Below are positions 21,627 through 33,935 of a DNA stretch of 64,000 nucleotides, in pieces (positions within the stretch are counted from its first letter, which is position 1; each line of letters starts with the position of its first letter). This DNA is from Ligustrum vulgare (taxonomy: Eukaryota > Streptophyta > Magnoliopsida > Lamiales > Oleaceae). Location of the stretch: positions 21,203,446 through 21,267,445 of the forward strand of contig OY743172.1 of NCBI GenBank assembly GCA_963555705.1, given 5' to 3'. Under the pieces are notes generated by a model. The model was not told the origin of the DNA, did not search any database, and worked only from the letters and a program-made list of their open reading frames with translations. The translations under genes and the position numbers were made by a program.

Positions 21627-22666
21627 ATGCTTCTGCAAACCACCGCTATCTTTTCATATCTAATCCATCCCCACTATAATTGCTACAATTATTCCAAGAT
21701 TCAAACCCAAAAATCCGCTATTTTCTTGCAAAAATCACATTTTTTGCCCAGTTTTGAATCTCTTGATTGGAGGTTCATTAAACCAAGAAAAGGTTCTCTC
21801 AATAATGTTACATCCACTAAAGCCACTTTGCTTGAGACCCCTGTCTTGTGGGCTGGCAGGATTTGCATTTTCTATGCTCTCTTGAAGACTGGTCTTGCTG
21901 GATCTCCTTCTAACCCTATTGTCTCAGGTTTTTAATCTGTATATATCCATATATTTAATGAAGTACAACTAAAAGTCCAGATTTCTCTCAATTTGTTACT
22001 GGATATGCTTATTTGGGTTAACGGTTTTTTCTTTTTTGATTTTTCGTGGTAGACATGGAGAGTGAAGCTGAGGATTTTGATTTCTCTTGGTGGATTGAGG
22101 AGTTACAGAGTGGACCGGGTCCGTTGGCTTTTCTTGAAATCTTATGAATTTGTTTCATTATCTATTTATAATAATTTATTTGATGTTAATGTTATACGAG
22201 TATTGATACAAACTATATCATCTTTATTTTCCTCAAAAGTTTTATAAGTTTGGAGAGGGAATATGGGGTGTTTGATGGTAGCCTTGGCGTCCCGCAACAC
22301 ACAGATGGTGGTAATAGGGATCACCCAACAAACCTGTTATTGAGGTTGAGGGATCGAATCCCTGTGATGAGCGAGCCCAGCTAAGCCTGGGATAAGAACC
22401 CCTTTCTGAGGGGACAATCCATGTTTTGCAAGACGCCCAAAGCTACCATCAACATGGGGCAACGAGTTTCTCAAAGTATTTTTATATGATTTGTAAAAAT
22501 CATGAATTGGGAATTTTAGCTTTGTGAAATTGAATACAATCTAAGAAACATGAAGCACTTTCTTATAAATTGTCTCGTTTCCTCTTTGGAGAACTATGCT
22601 CAACTTTTCAGCCTTAATGTTACTGAAACAAGATTAGTAGTAGCAGGCCAGAATTAAGAGCCTAGA

Positions 22667-22713
<47 letters not shown>

Positions 22714-24370
22714 GCTCCTTTAAGTCAGATCTTCATGGCACGTAGGTGTAAGGTTGAAGTTTTTCTTTTACTTTGAAATAATATCGTATTGTTACCTGTG
22801 TTTTTTTTACTTAGGTCGTATCTTCTTTGAAGGCTTCTAGAAACAGTTGTGTAATGCTTTAATGGACCCTTTGGTGTGTGTATGACTTGCCTTGTTCTAA
22901 GTCCAAATACAGTTATACTTTTTTCTTGTGGAAAGTCACGACATGGACGGATATATGTGTTTACTACAATTATTATGCTTGACTGGATTTAAAAGGCACT
23001 ACTCATATGAATTCTTCGATCTTATGTTTTATGAGCACATCTATGTTCTTCATTAAAAAAGACTATTGATTCTTTCCTGGTTGTTGGTTATCATCATGGG
23101 ATAGAATTGCATTAGATCATGACGTTTCATACCTGGTATCAGGTTGGTAAACGTATTAACATTGTAAAGATTTTTTATTTCTTGGCGTGAGAGTTATTGT
23201 GCCATAAATTCAAGGGGTGGCCCAAGGAAAGTCCTGGAATGGTACCCCTCTCTCACCGACCGGTAGTAGTCAATGTCGAATCTACTTGGGCCCTGTTTCA
23301 TACAGGAAAAATTTATCAACTTTTTCCTCAAATTCATTTAACCACACATTTTTATGGGACACACCACCTTACACACATTTCAATAATTTTTCAACTACAC
23401 ATACAAATTTTTTTCCCCCTCAATTTCTCCTACACCAAACATGCACTTAGTATATGCACAACTTGTGAACCGGTAGGAAATATTACCATTTGTGGGTCTA
23501 TAATCGTTCGCTGTTGTGTCTAGTGAAATGTTTCATCTCCAACAACAATAAACAAATACATCCATTTTGCCATACAGATTCTCCTTGACAGTAAAGTGTT
23601 GTTACTAGGTTATTATTTAGTTCTAGCTCCATTTCTGTGATATAGGGAAGGAAAATTTTGAATCAGAAGTTTGTGCGGTCAATTCATTTGACACTTACAG
23701 ACTCATTGATCATAAATATGTAGATTTGTTTAAGCTAGACTCCATTATACTCGTTTCAGATTCTCACGTTTCACGATTGAATCCTGTTTAAACAGAAAAG
23801 GAGGCTGCCAAAAGAAGAAAACTCGTGAGCAAATGGCATCCAACAACAAAGGGTACCCTTAGGCGCAATTACAGGGTCCCCTCCAAGTCCGAAGGGAGGC
23901 ATCTTCTAAAGTCCATTGCTTCTTTACTGTCGGACGATGATCACTTTAGAGATGCCACATCGCACAAGGTAATACTAATAATTCATCGTATGTTTGTACG
24001 AGACATTGGAAGCATTAAATATAGTATAATGAACAAGATTTTAACTTCTTATGCAATTCAATCCTCCCTGAAAAACGAGCCATCAATTTTTGACACTCTT
24101 TTTGCTCTTTCCTTTTTCTCTTCTGCAGATATAATTTGACAAAACTGCTTAACAAACTTTATATTATTTTTCAAGGGCTGCCAAATTAGGAGGGAAAATG
24201 CTCATGGAGAAAGTGTATGTTGTAACAATGTGAGAGCTTTGTTCGACGAGCTCCCAACTCCACACTTGATAGTCGAGATCTCACCTTTTCCTGCCGGTCC
24301 TCTTAGTGACAACGATTATGCAAAGGCTGAGAAACTTGAGAGGGTGCTCAGATCAGGCCCTTCTGTTTAA
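21627..24370 (+). CDS. Conserved plastid-type plant protein of unknown function, 4 exons, 244 aa
   Basis: Exons 21627-21927, 22053-22118, 23796-23968 and 24176-24370 join in phase with GT-AG borders into 735 nt. Residues 1 to about 65 are rich in Ser, Lys, Tyr and Phe and poor in acids, as in a chloroplast transit peptide. A hydrophobic segment (V-L-W-A-G-R-I-C-I-F-Y-A-L-L-K, about residues 75-90) could cross or lie on a membrane. The C-terminal half has a conserved basic block (W-H-P-T-T-K-G-T-L-R-R-N-Y, in exon 3) and a Pro-rich end. From memory it resembles plant proteins described as chloroplast inner-membrane-localised (possibly At1g42960), but I am not sure and give no symbol. No catalytic motif is seen. 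Intron 2 (1.7 kb) carries two small transposons. Confidence 0.85.
22273..22451. mobile_element. Small inverted-repeat element with tRNA-like B box (intron 2 of the plastid-type gene)
   Basis: The ends TGATGGTAGC and GCTACCATCA are perfect 10-bp inverted repeats, extending imperfectly to about 20 bp. ATGGGG occurs just outside both ends (22263-22268 and 22454-22459). Inside are three hairpins: 22349-22363, which also matches a pol III B box (GGATCGAATCC), 22376-22391 and 22399-22413. It could be a tRNA-derived SINE or a foldback DNA element; the features are mixed. Confidence 0.5.
22669..22708. repeat. (TA)n microsatellite
   Basis: About 20 TA units within intron 2 of the plastid-type gene. 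Confidence 0.9.
23282..23455. mobile_element. MITE, family with TCAACTACACAT core (copy 1)
   Basis: Shares with 31153-31280 and 49939-50094 a block that reads, with small changes, as a CAAATTCATTT segment, then a CCACACATTTTTATGGGA-like segment, then TTTTTCAACTACACAT and a final CTCAATTTCTC...ACACCAAACATGC. It lies in intron 2, about 340 bases before exon 3. The ends are approximate. Confidence 0.6.
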
Positions 24371-24857
24371 AGGAAAATTTGAACGGCTGCTGAATGTATG
24401 TATCTGAACACATGTACATATTACCAGTTTACCATGACTGTAACTTTGCTGCACTAAACTTGTTTTTGAATGTACAAATTTGAAGTATCTGCGTATCTAT
24501 CCAAATGTTGCTTTATCAGACATTTTCTTTTTGAATTGCAAAGTTTCCCATTAGGCCATCTCCCATCCAAAACATTAAAAATTAAAATACAATCAACTTT
24601 ACACGAAAAACAGTTTTGTTACTCTATCCTTGTAACTCATCTCCAACTTAAAATTTCAAATTTCACACCAAATAAACAATGTTTCTTATTTTTCATTTTT
24701 AACTTAATTTTGATTATTATTTTATTTGAACTATTTATTTACCATTAATTCAATTATCAGAGTTGGTATATTCTTAACATATAAGTTCAAAAAAAGCAAT
24801 TTGGAATACAATGTGAGCTTCTTAAAAAATACAAATAAAATAAAATCCAATAATTAA

Positions 24858-25308
24858 GGGTATGTTTGATTCCACACATTTTCCATGGAAAATGTGCATT
24901 TCATGTCAAATTCCAACTTTTGTCATATTTGATTGCCTAGCCTCTCTGGTACATCAATACATATTCGTATGCCCATTCCACTCCATCATTGCCGTGATGA
25001 TGTGGTTGAGTGTTCATTCAACTCAGTACCAAAGGCCAGGCCATAAAAAGCGTCAGAATGTCTACTTCTTATACTAGGAACATTTTTCATGGAGAGAACA
25101 CAAGGAATTTGGAGAGGAGACAAGCGTCACGGGAGGAGCAACAAGCACTCATTGTGCGGGTTGTCACTCTCGGTGATCGGGAGACTGAAAAATTTTAATA
25201 CTTTCCATCATTTAAAAAATGACATTGTTTTTTCTTCAAAAATAAGGAAAACCAATGCTTTGAAGGGATGTTGGTTTTTCTTTTCCACCTTGTACAATCA
25301 AACACCCC
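24858..25308. mobile_element. Possible foldback/non-autonomous DNA transposon
   Basis: The left end GGGTATGTTTGATT matches the inverse of the right end AATCAAACACCCC with one or two changes, giving a roughly 14-bp terminal inverted repeat about 450 bp apart. I could not define a target duplication, so class and borders are uncertain. Confidence 0.4.
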
Positions 25309-25731
25309 AAATGAAATAACTGTGTTTCTTAGAGGGGGTGGGTAGGAGGCGACAATAGGAATTACTATTCAAATTTTGGGACAAAATCTGATCAACTAGC
25401 TTCTGCCCCATAATTTGGCGTTACACTGTACCAAACTACAAGATGCAGTTCACTTTGCCATCCTCCTCGGAGGATAAACATGGTAAATTGGTGTAAAATG
25501 CCAGTTTGCGGTCCCCAGTTGGAGATGGTCTTAAACATGTCATTTTTATTTTCTTGCAAAAGGGATTTTTATGAGGCCATAATCGAAATCCTCAACGCAC
25601 CATATGCTTAGAGTTTCAACCTATTAAGAACTTGAATTTGCTTGCTTGCAACAAAAATGATACCATATCAGCTAAAATTTTAAGCACATCCACAAATGAA
25701 ATTTCAAGAACCAACACAATTTGTTGACGGA

Positions 25732-25808
25732 ATTGGCTCGACTTCATTGAAATCTAATTGGCAAAAGAAATTGGCTCGACTTCATTGAAATCTAATTGGC
25801 AGAAGAAA
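25732..25808. repeat. 38-bp tandem duplication
   Basis: ATTGGCTCGACTTCATTG... occurs twice in direct tandem (starts 25732 and 25770), with one change near the end of the unit. Confidence 0.9.
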
Positions 25809-26139
25809 TTAAGAAGTGCATTGGTAATATATTGAAGGCAGGAATCATGGATTTACTCGAGTCATAATTGTAAGAAGTATTCAACTAAATCGTGTATATA
25901 GCAGCCTATACATGCTGCGTCGAAAACATCTTTCTGGAAGCTGTAGTGCGCCTTTCATTCTCTACAGAGTGAATGTTAACATACACTGAACAATTAGTAG
26001 AAAAAAGCGAAGATGAAAATTATCTCATGCGATACACTGATACACTAAGATGGGGCAAAAAAATCTTAAGGTCTGGAAAAATACAGTCAGTTTTACTACC
26101 AAATCTGTAAGTTTAAACAGAAGTGCACCTGTTTGTAAA

Positions 26140-29100
26140 TTATTTAACTCCTACAGAGGCCATCAGGTCCTCGTATTCTGGATCACTCTCCTGTTGCATT
26201 TTGGCTGTACCACCGCCCATATGTGCGTTGAAAGAAACTGAAGTTGGTGAGAAGGGATCATATGATTGCTGCAACCCAGAATGTGGTCGACCAGGATTGT
26301 TACTAAAATGTTGATGTGGAGCCATAAATCTTTGTGGCCGAGTTGCTCCAGAGGGATAATTTTGCTGATGGTGCATTGGGTTTCCTGCTCTGGGAGGAAA
26401 TGGACCGACAGAATTGACATTTGGATTTGCGGGATTAAAGTTTCTAGGTGTTTGAGGCATTGTAGAAGGTGAAATGGCACTGGGAGCCGGAAATGTTGGA
26501 TGTCGAAGTGGAACTGGAGGAGCAGTGGGACTTCCGGAAAAGTTCATAGGCATTTGCGGTCTTGGTTGACTTAATGGATGGTTGACCAGAGGTCTCTGGA
26601 AACCCTGAACAGGATGATTCGAGTTATTATGCAATAGTGGCCGGATCAATGGAGACTGAGGTGTTAGAGGTGCCCGCATTGTTTCATTAGGGGGTCTCAT
26701 TATCTGGAGTGCAGGTTGAATACCTGAATGAGAAGCTAGATTTTGAGGGGCCCGAGGCTGAAAAGTGAAGTCACTGGAATTAGGTTGCTGTGGTCTTGGT
26801 ACAGCTAAAGAAAGGGGTTTCATTGTCTCAAAATTTGGCGTAGTTCCAGAAGCAGAATTTGCAGTCCCATGTTGCAAAAGAGTTGGCATTGAAGATGTCA
26901 CTGCAAAGGATATAGCTGACATATTCAGTGGTGGAGCTCCTCCTGACACAACCATGGGATGTGAAGCCACAGGCTGTCTTTGAAAGGGAACAGTTGATGG
27001 AGCCATTGGCAACATGTTTTCACTTTGAGATGCTGAACTGCTCAATGGTGACTGGGGCAATGGGGACATGACTGATCTCATCATTTGGTGAGGCCCTGTT
27101 GGGGTAGGTAGAGCAGTTGATAACTGTAAACTTGACATGGGAGGATTTCTTGGAATGCCAAATTGACCAGGAAGGTGTGCCTGATGCATGTATGGTGGCT
27201 GTAAGACATGGGGTAGTTGTGGTCTGGAAGGAACGGGAGAAAGATTTTGAGGGACTCTACCAAAATTTGATGCAAAAACTGATCGAGGACCAACCTGTGA
27301 AGGCATATTCGAGGGATTGAAAGGTGAAGATATTTGGGCTATGTTATTTTGTAAAGGTGCAGAAGAAACTAGTGCAGACTCTGGATTTATTCGAATCTGA
27401 GTTGGACCTGCAGGAAACCATGGCTGTGGATATTGCGGAAAGTGACCTTGCATGGGAGCAGGTACAGATCCTAGCACTCCCTGGTTCATTACTGCAGGTG
27501 GCATGTAGGAGCTAGGCGTGGCTTCAGTTGAAGGATCAGATTTATTATCACTAGAAGCTATAGTCAATGTTTCTGAAACAGGAGCCAGATTCATCTAAAA
27601 CGAAGCAAAACCAGTTGAATTAATTAGCAATAAAATGCAAAGCAATAGCTTATTAACATGAATAAACTTCGAATTAGAACTGAACAAGATATATATAAAT
27701 TTTAGAGTTTATAGAATTCGGACATACTGAAACTGGGTTGACTAACAGTTCGATCAAAGACACTGCAGCATCAACTTTCTCATATGTGTCAGCTGATACA
27801 TGAATATACAACTCCTCACGAGCACCGTGTGTTTCCTTCCCATCGCTAGAAGTAACTTCAACCTGAAATACACGTGATAAGAAAATGTAAACCAGCTTGA
27901 ATATGATGCTGCATACGGCAATAGCATGCACAGCCTGAACCAACATAACAGCAGATGCACGAATGTGTTGGGCACCACTTAAAAAAGTATATACATCAAA
28001 AGGTTCCAACAAGGTTGGTTTGCAGTTTGAGCAAGAAATTGAAGTTCTCTGCTATGTCGCCTTATGAAAGATGAACAAAAGGTTAGCCTAGTGGTTTAAG
28101 GAATCAGATTGCCACATGTAATGTGGAGGAAATTTTGGAAAGGGGATAATACCCTTAGCTTCAGCCAATTGGAACCCAAAATAAAAAAAAAAAAGGGAGA
28201 GAGAGAGAGAGAGAAATAAAAAATAAGAAATTGAAAAGTAGTGTTATTTTGAAAAGCTGCATTACCTTCCCTCCCGTATCAGCTCTTGTGCCACATACTC
28301 GTATCTCTGCTCCCGTTTCCTGATTTTTAGGTTCATGTTACTGTACGCACTGACTTATGAATTCAAGAATTGAAACCCATAATACTGAAGAACGTGTACC
28401 TTTTCCAGTCGCTTTTGAGTATCACTTGCAGGGCCAAACACTAAAGTGATAAAATTGTAGCCAGGATACTCTTTAATCTGCAAAGATGGAATTATAGAGG
28501 CTCTTGAGATGACTAAGCCTCCGTTTGGATTAAAAATTGTACATGGTCTATAATTTAATCAAAGTCAAATATAAATTTCAACAACACATTCAAAACTACT
28601 ACTCATTATTATCCGCACATTTTGTGAGACACGCTACTATCTCTCTTTATAAACCATTTATAAATTTGTCAAACAGAGGCTAATACTCAGAGTCTCACAT
28701 ACAAAATTCAAGCTGTTGATGCTAATAAATTAAAGATGATACAAATCCAAGTCTCCAGTTGTATAAACAGTTTGAAGTGAGAGTAGGAGCTAATAAAAAG
28801 GCATGAAAAATCTAATTACATAAAGGGATTTTTAAATGTTGTGTTAGCTCTGCAACGACAACACAAAGGTATTATTAGCTGAACTCCAAGCTATAATGCC
28901 CTTTCTAAAACATCAAGTCATTCTTTTGCCCTTCCTCTTGTCCTTAAATCAACTACACATTAGATATAGTGTCATCATTTCTACTTCAGGCATATTGTTT
29001 CCATTTGACATATATTGCACATATTTCTATGTTTCTTAAGTTAGCCATTATATTAACTTGTACAAAACATAGGATAAAACTGTGACAAGATGGGTGGTTA

Positions 29101-30344
29101 CAAAGTTCCATTGAAATACTTACAAAGAGAGTTCCTGATTTTCATTCAGATGCTTATTAGTTATTACTGTAAAAAAAGGTTTTCTGTAAACACCCCAGAA
29201 GTCAAGGCTATAAGAAAACCTTAACAATTATGGAAAACATTATATTATAATTATAATATCAGAAAGCAAGCAAAAGGAAAATAATTGAATGCTAGTTAAT
29301 ATGTTCACTCACAGGAATTGGAATGTTTGCCTCTTTCAGCAGAGGTTTGTAATCAGCAGGCGCCTTAAAGCTCGGATTTAACTTTAGTATCTCACCTGAA
29401 AATTGAAAAACAAATAAAATAAATTGCACCACAAAACCATAAAGAGAAGAGAGCAAAAAAAAAAAAAAAAAAATCCAAGGAGCAAGCAATGTACATACCA
29501 ATAGCTTCACGCCTTTCAAGTTCCAATAACTCTGATTTCTTTATCACATATCACAGAGTAAGTTCTTGAAAAAAGACAATTTAAAGACCAAAGTAGAAGT
29601 ATTAAGTCAACTCACCCCATTATCGAGCTGATGAGTTGAAGATTTATTATCTTGAAATCGTGACTCCAATAATGACTCCTCGTTCTCCAAACTCAGCTGT
29701 TGTGTTATTTGAGTGACCCGAGCCTGCCCAAAATTCATAATACCACAAGGGCAGTAATATAAGCACTTAGTTGGCCCATTACAACGAATTTGATGCAAAC
29801 CATAAAACATTTTGCACTCAACACAAAAGGGAAAAATTTTAATTGCCACCAAGCAATATATTGGGTACAAGTGCATTCAGCATTTTTTATGAACTTGAAC
29901 TCCTACTAGATAAGTGAATACTCAAAATAACATAACCAAGTGGAAGAAATATAAAAAGACCAGGAAAATTACCCACATATGTTGAGTTGTAATTGGGAGG
30001 TGAGGGAATCTAAGACAGAGAGAATAATAATGATATTAAAGTCCAAGTACCTGATATGCCAATGCTCTTACTTTCCTAACAGATGTATCCATGGTTAGAT
30101 CAGGACCCCATTTGGTTTTTCTTTGAACTGGTTTGGTGCCTTCTGCATTTACTGTCTCACTATCACCCTTCTTACCAACACGGAACACAGGAACCAATGA
30201 ACCTGACAACTTGTTTTTCGGTATAACAAATCCAGATTTTCTTGAAAACATAGAAACCTTTGGGCTACTCGTTGATGCTGCAGATGGAGTTGTTACAGTA
30301 GTCTGAATATGGCCAGTAGCCTGCTCAACCTCTGAGACCATCAT
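26140..30344 (-). CDS. SF1/branchpoint-bridging-like KH-domain RNA-binding protein, 8 coding exons, 748 aa
   Basis: Nuclear RNA-binding protein, probably in pre-mRNA splicing by relation to SF1, which recognises the intron branch point. Coding exons on the minus strand: 30344-30051, 29723-29616, 29538-29499, 29395-29313, 28477-28400, 28319-28266, 27862-27728, 27594-26140. Together they give 2,247 nt with every phase closing. Order: disordered N-terminus; T-K-W-G-P-D-L block (about residue 80); an ARVTQITQQL helix (from residue 99); helical E-L-L-E-L-E-R-R-E-A region; a KH domain at about residues 165-262; then a 484-residue exon rich in Pro, Ser, Gln and Met. The KH loop reads Gly190-Pro-Ala-Ser193 instead of Gly-x-x-Gly. 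The CCHC knuckles and RRM of classical plant SF1 are absent. ATG at 30344 is chosen because a doublet of Met codons opens there; an upstream in-frame ATG at 30401 is possible. A 5' UTR intron is likely. Confidence 0.88.
28070..28190. mobile_element. Possible truncated SINE in KH-protein intron 6
   Basis: Contains a pol III A-box-like segment (GGTTAGCCTAGTGGTTTAAGG is 21 bases; core TAGCCTAGTGG) and ends in an A-rich tract followed by a GA run. It lacks a clear B box, so it is either a degraded SINE or a tRNA-like fragment. Confidence 0.35.
28518..28682. mobile_element. MITE with GCCTCCGTTTGGA ends
   Basis: The left end GCCTCCGTTTGGA and the inverse of the right end (GCCTCTGTTTGAC) form a terminal inverted repeat of about 13 bp with few mismatches. 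The element lies in intron 4 of the KH-protein gene and is a more distant relative of the other short MITEs here. Confidence 0.55.
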
Positions 30345-31428
30345 GGCCTCCGAGCAAACTCCAATGATCACTTCAATTTTGTAAAAGATTAGAACTGACA
30401 ATCAACCTTAATTTGCATTGAATGCTTAAAGTTATCTAAATAAAAACAGGTGCAAATGAAGGATCAAAAACTTCGAACCAGAAAGCTACCTATTTATTCT
30501 TCATTTCAGATCATTTAAATTTTTTTTTTTTTCACTGCGTTAAAATATCATATTGCATAGAAATCTTTGATGAAGCCGTAATGACATGAACATTCAAGAC
30601 AAAATGATCAGTTAGTATATCTAAGACGTCTTAGATTGTAAAAACACATGACGTAGGTACTGAAATGCAAATTATCCCTAAAAATTTGATTGAATGAAGA
30701 GTTTCAGGTGTAACAATTCTTTAAAGTTCATTATCAACGGGTTTAATCAATATGTTATTTTCCTTTCCCTGCCAAAAGTTACACAACTTAACATATATAA
30801 AAGCAGAATGCTTAACACTCCAAATCCTCTATCTCCTCATCAGCCCAGAAAACCCCAGGTTCCCCATTTCCAAATTCACCGACAATAAAAGAAAAAATTC
30901 ACCTTTTCCACACAAGGAGTACCTGAAGGAGATGAATTAAGGCCTGTGGATGCGTATATATGTATCTAAAATTCGTATTTATGTATATAACGAAGGACTG
31001 GATAGATGAGAGAAGGGATCGTGAAAGTCGAAGACCAAGGATGGACTACTACGGCGAGAAGGGTTTGTTTTTGGGTACTATGAAACGGGAAAGGTACAAG
31101 CCCATAAAGCAGAGCTATTTTCTCGTGAAAAAATCATAATTACCCATTAATCCCTGGTTCGGGATAAATTTTTTAACTTTTTCTTCAAATTCATTTTCAA
31201 CCAGGCACATGAAACCCATCATTTTATATATTTTTCAACTACAAATTCAAAAATTTCTTCAATTTCTCATACATCAAAGACTCTAAAGTAAAAATATTCC
31301 CTATAATACTACAAATATGTTTATATATTAGTGGAAATTATATAATGGTCCAAGTAGCCACCTTATGGTACCCACATAGGTCACTAGTCACTAAAAATTA
31401 AATAAGGCTAATATCGAGCTTGCTATAA
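30345..31428 (-). promoter_or_regulatory. 5' region of the KH-protein gene
   Basis: About 1.1 kb upstream of the coding start. Acceptor-like AGs at about 30352-30365 suggest a 5' UTR intron whose upstream exon would lie near 30850-31060. A MITE (31153-31280) and the 5' end of a Helitron (31429) come next, so the native promoter is confined to a few hundred bases. Confidence 0.4.
31153..31280. mobile_element. MITE, TCAACTACACAT family (copy 2)
   Basis: Same internal blocks as the copy at 23282-23455 (TCAAATTCATTTTCAACC, then TTTTTCAACTACA, then CAATTTCTCATACA). It is upstream of the KH-protein gene. Termini are approximate. Confidence 0.55.
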
Positions 31429-32870
31429 TCTATATCTATATAATATATAAAAATAGCTGAGTTTTGACTGGAAAACTCAGCTTTTATTGTGTTCAAACTC
31501 CAAAATTCAATGTTTATTGTGTTCACACTGTTACTTCAACTTAAGTATTTTTATGGAGAATTTTTTTCACTTATTTATATTTGGTTATTTGTGTTTAAAC
31601 CTCTCTTTTCATAAAATTATTCTAATCTTTTAATGTTTTGAATTTTACAAATAAGTATTTGTGTGTACTCATACAAATTCAATGTAAAATTTTCAGTTCA
31701 AAATCATATCGAAATTGTATTACGCATCTAATGCTAAATAAATATTATCGTATAAAACTTTTTATAAATAATCTTATTTTTTTAGTTATTTAGTACATCT
31801 AAAAATTCGAACTCAAAAATTCGAACTCCTTTGTATTGCGTTCTAATTAGTATTTTTATAGAAAGTTACATTTAATGCGTAAATAATTTTTTACAATAAT
31901 TGTGATGTGTTATTGGTCTCAATCTTATAAATTAATAATTTCGTTTGGTCATACAAATCTAATGTCGAATTTTCATTTACATTTATGTCGAATATTTAAT
32001 CAAGTTATATTAAATTTTGTTTTAAATAGTCATAATTTTAAGTTCTTTGTTACATATACATAATAACCTTCTTTTCTATATCAGATTATTTATCAAAATA
32101 ATTTTATTTACAATTACATTTAATTTTTTATTCCATAAAGTCTCATATCACATTTTTTAACATTAACGATTAATAAATTTATTTATATTGTTTTGAAATT
32201 ATATAGTTATTAATGATTTTTTTGTCATAACTTTTAAGTCTAAATTTTAAAAAATAATTAATTATGACATGATATTAATTGTTATATTTTAATTCAATAT
32301 TTATGATTCTTAAATTTCTACAACAATAAGTAAATTGTCTCCCAATTTACTTAACTGAAAATTAAGATGATCAATGTTATATTATAATTTTCATGAAAAA
32401 ATAATTACGTTATATAAATATTGTAAAAACATATAATACCATGAATTTGATGCATCTTTGTTAAGTTCAAAATTTTAGTTTTTTTTTTCTTTTTCTATGA
32501 TTATCGAATACATTTCTTATACGTGTTATCTTTGATGATGATTATGAATTGTAGGAACAAGAGTTATTTCCAAATGATTGTGAATTTGAACAAATTAATA
32601 TTTGACTCTTAATTTTGATTTGTTGACAGTAAAAAGCGCGTTGCATTTTTTTTAATTGAATGTTTGTCTTTATTTTTATTTTTATTTTAATTTTTTAAAA
32701 TTTGGCGGGTTGGCTGTTTGAAATCGTGATTTTGACAATTGAAACATAAACCAAATTGTTTAATGCGGTTTGGAATTTTTCCAAACCGAACCAAACTAAA
32801 CCATTTGTTGTGGTTTAATTCTATTTCACGATTTATTTGTTCACCCCTACTTTGTTGTATATAAGAAAAA

Positions 32871-33130
32871 GTGAAGATCCTTCTTATGGAAGATCATCCT
32901 TTTATTTTGAAAGATTTGTTATATGGTAGGGATGGCAGAATTAAGAATTTCGTTGAGAACATTCGGACATATAACATAATGTTTTCGTTCACTTTTATGG
33001 GGAGATTAAATAATGGGCGAAATGATGGTGGAGGGCCTCCCCGTCTTCAGATTACACAGTCAAAATTATAATAAGATTGAGAGTCTGTTGCCTGATGACA
33101 GTTCAGCTCTACAATTTGCTCGCTTTACAT
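32871..33130 (+). pseudogene. Helitron Rep N-terminal-region remnant
   Basis: Encodes the F-V-E-N-I-R-T-Y-N-x-M-F-S-F-T stretch and a following G-P-P-R motif that typify the Helitron-like N-terminal region ahead of the rolling-circle HUH nuclease. It stops after about 66 residues. The nuclease itself is deleted. Confidence 0.7.
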
Positions 33131-33269
33131 TGTTGACAATGTGAATAAGGTTGAAAGCAGAAAAAGGGTCGTGGGGTACATATTATGTATTTATTGCTTT
33201 TATATTTATATTGTTTACGAATAATTTTGTTGTTATAGACTGAAATTTAATTTATCTTTTAATGTCCCT

Positions 33270-33935
33270 TGATAGGAGTGAATCATGCGATTCAATGTTA
33301 CGTGATTGTATAATTTTTGATTTGAAAAATATGCTAGACAAATACAACAAATTGTTAAGACAATTTAGGTCGGTTTGAGAAAAGATGATTGAGGAAAACA
33401 TTTCAAAAATAAGACTTATACTTATTGGTCATTGGGCAACCGATGATAGCCAATATGATTTTCCTATTGTCGATGAAATTGGTGAATTGATTGTCGGTGA
33501 ATTTTGATAAACAACTTGAACACAGAGATATCTTTATTGCGCTACGTGGTGGATCGTTGCATCGGATAAGTGAAGGACACGAGTTCTTTTTGAGAAATAT
33601 TGATCATACACAGGGATTGTACAATGGAACAAGGTTGATAGTTACAAAACTTGGCGACCATGTTCTAGAAGGTCAAATTCTTTCTAGCATCAATGCAGGA
33701 CACAGGTTCTTTATTTCAATGATATCGTTGAGTCCTTCTGATTTTAGAAATCCTATTAGATTTCAAAAAAGACAATTTCCATTGATGGCGTCTTATGCCA
33801 TGATTATCAATAAGAGTCAGGAACAATCATTTTCGCATGTGGGACTTCTTCTTAAATGACTGATATTTACATATGGACAACATTATGTTGCAATTTTTAG
33901 GATGACAAATCGTTTCAGATTAAAGATGTTGATTT
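33270..33935 (+). pseudogene. Helitron PIF1-family helicase C-terminal remnant
   Basis: The 122-residue open stretch at 33491-33859 carries the end of the helicase: L-Y-N-G-T-R-L-I-V near residue 43, R-F-Q-K-R-Q-F-P near residue 90, and A-M-I-I-N-K-S-Q-E-Q-S-x-S-H-V, where autonomous elements have G-Q-S (here the Gly is Glu). Upstream, in another frame, sequence at 33405-33485 is also helicase-like. Walker motifs are missing, so it is inactive. Confidence 0.8.

Larger units (their letters stand above)
24371..26139. other. Intergenic region between convergent genes
   Basis: Separates the plastid-type gene (+) from the KH-protein gene (-), which converge. It must hold both 3' UTRs. A possible foldback element (24858-25308) and a 38-bp tandem duplication (25732-25808) are listed separately. 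No further gene is seen. Confidence 0.5.

Noticed and set aside
22273..22451. tRNA gene
   Set aside because: A B box is present, but no acceptor stem, proper A box spacing or anticodon arm could be traced; it fits a mobile element better.
26163..27515. Several plus-strand and alternate-frame open stretches
   Set aside because: They are shadows of the last Pro-rich exon of the KH-protein gene on the minus strand.
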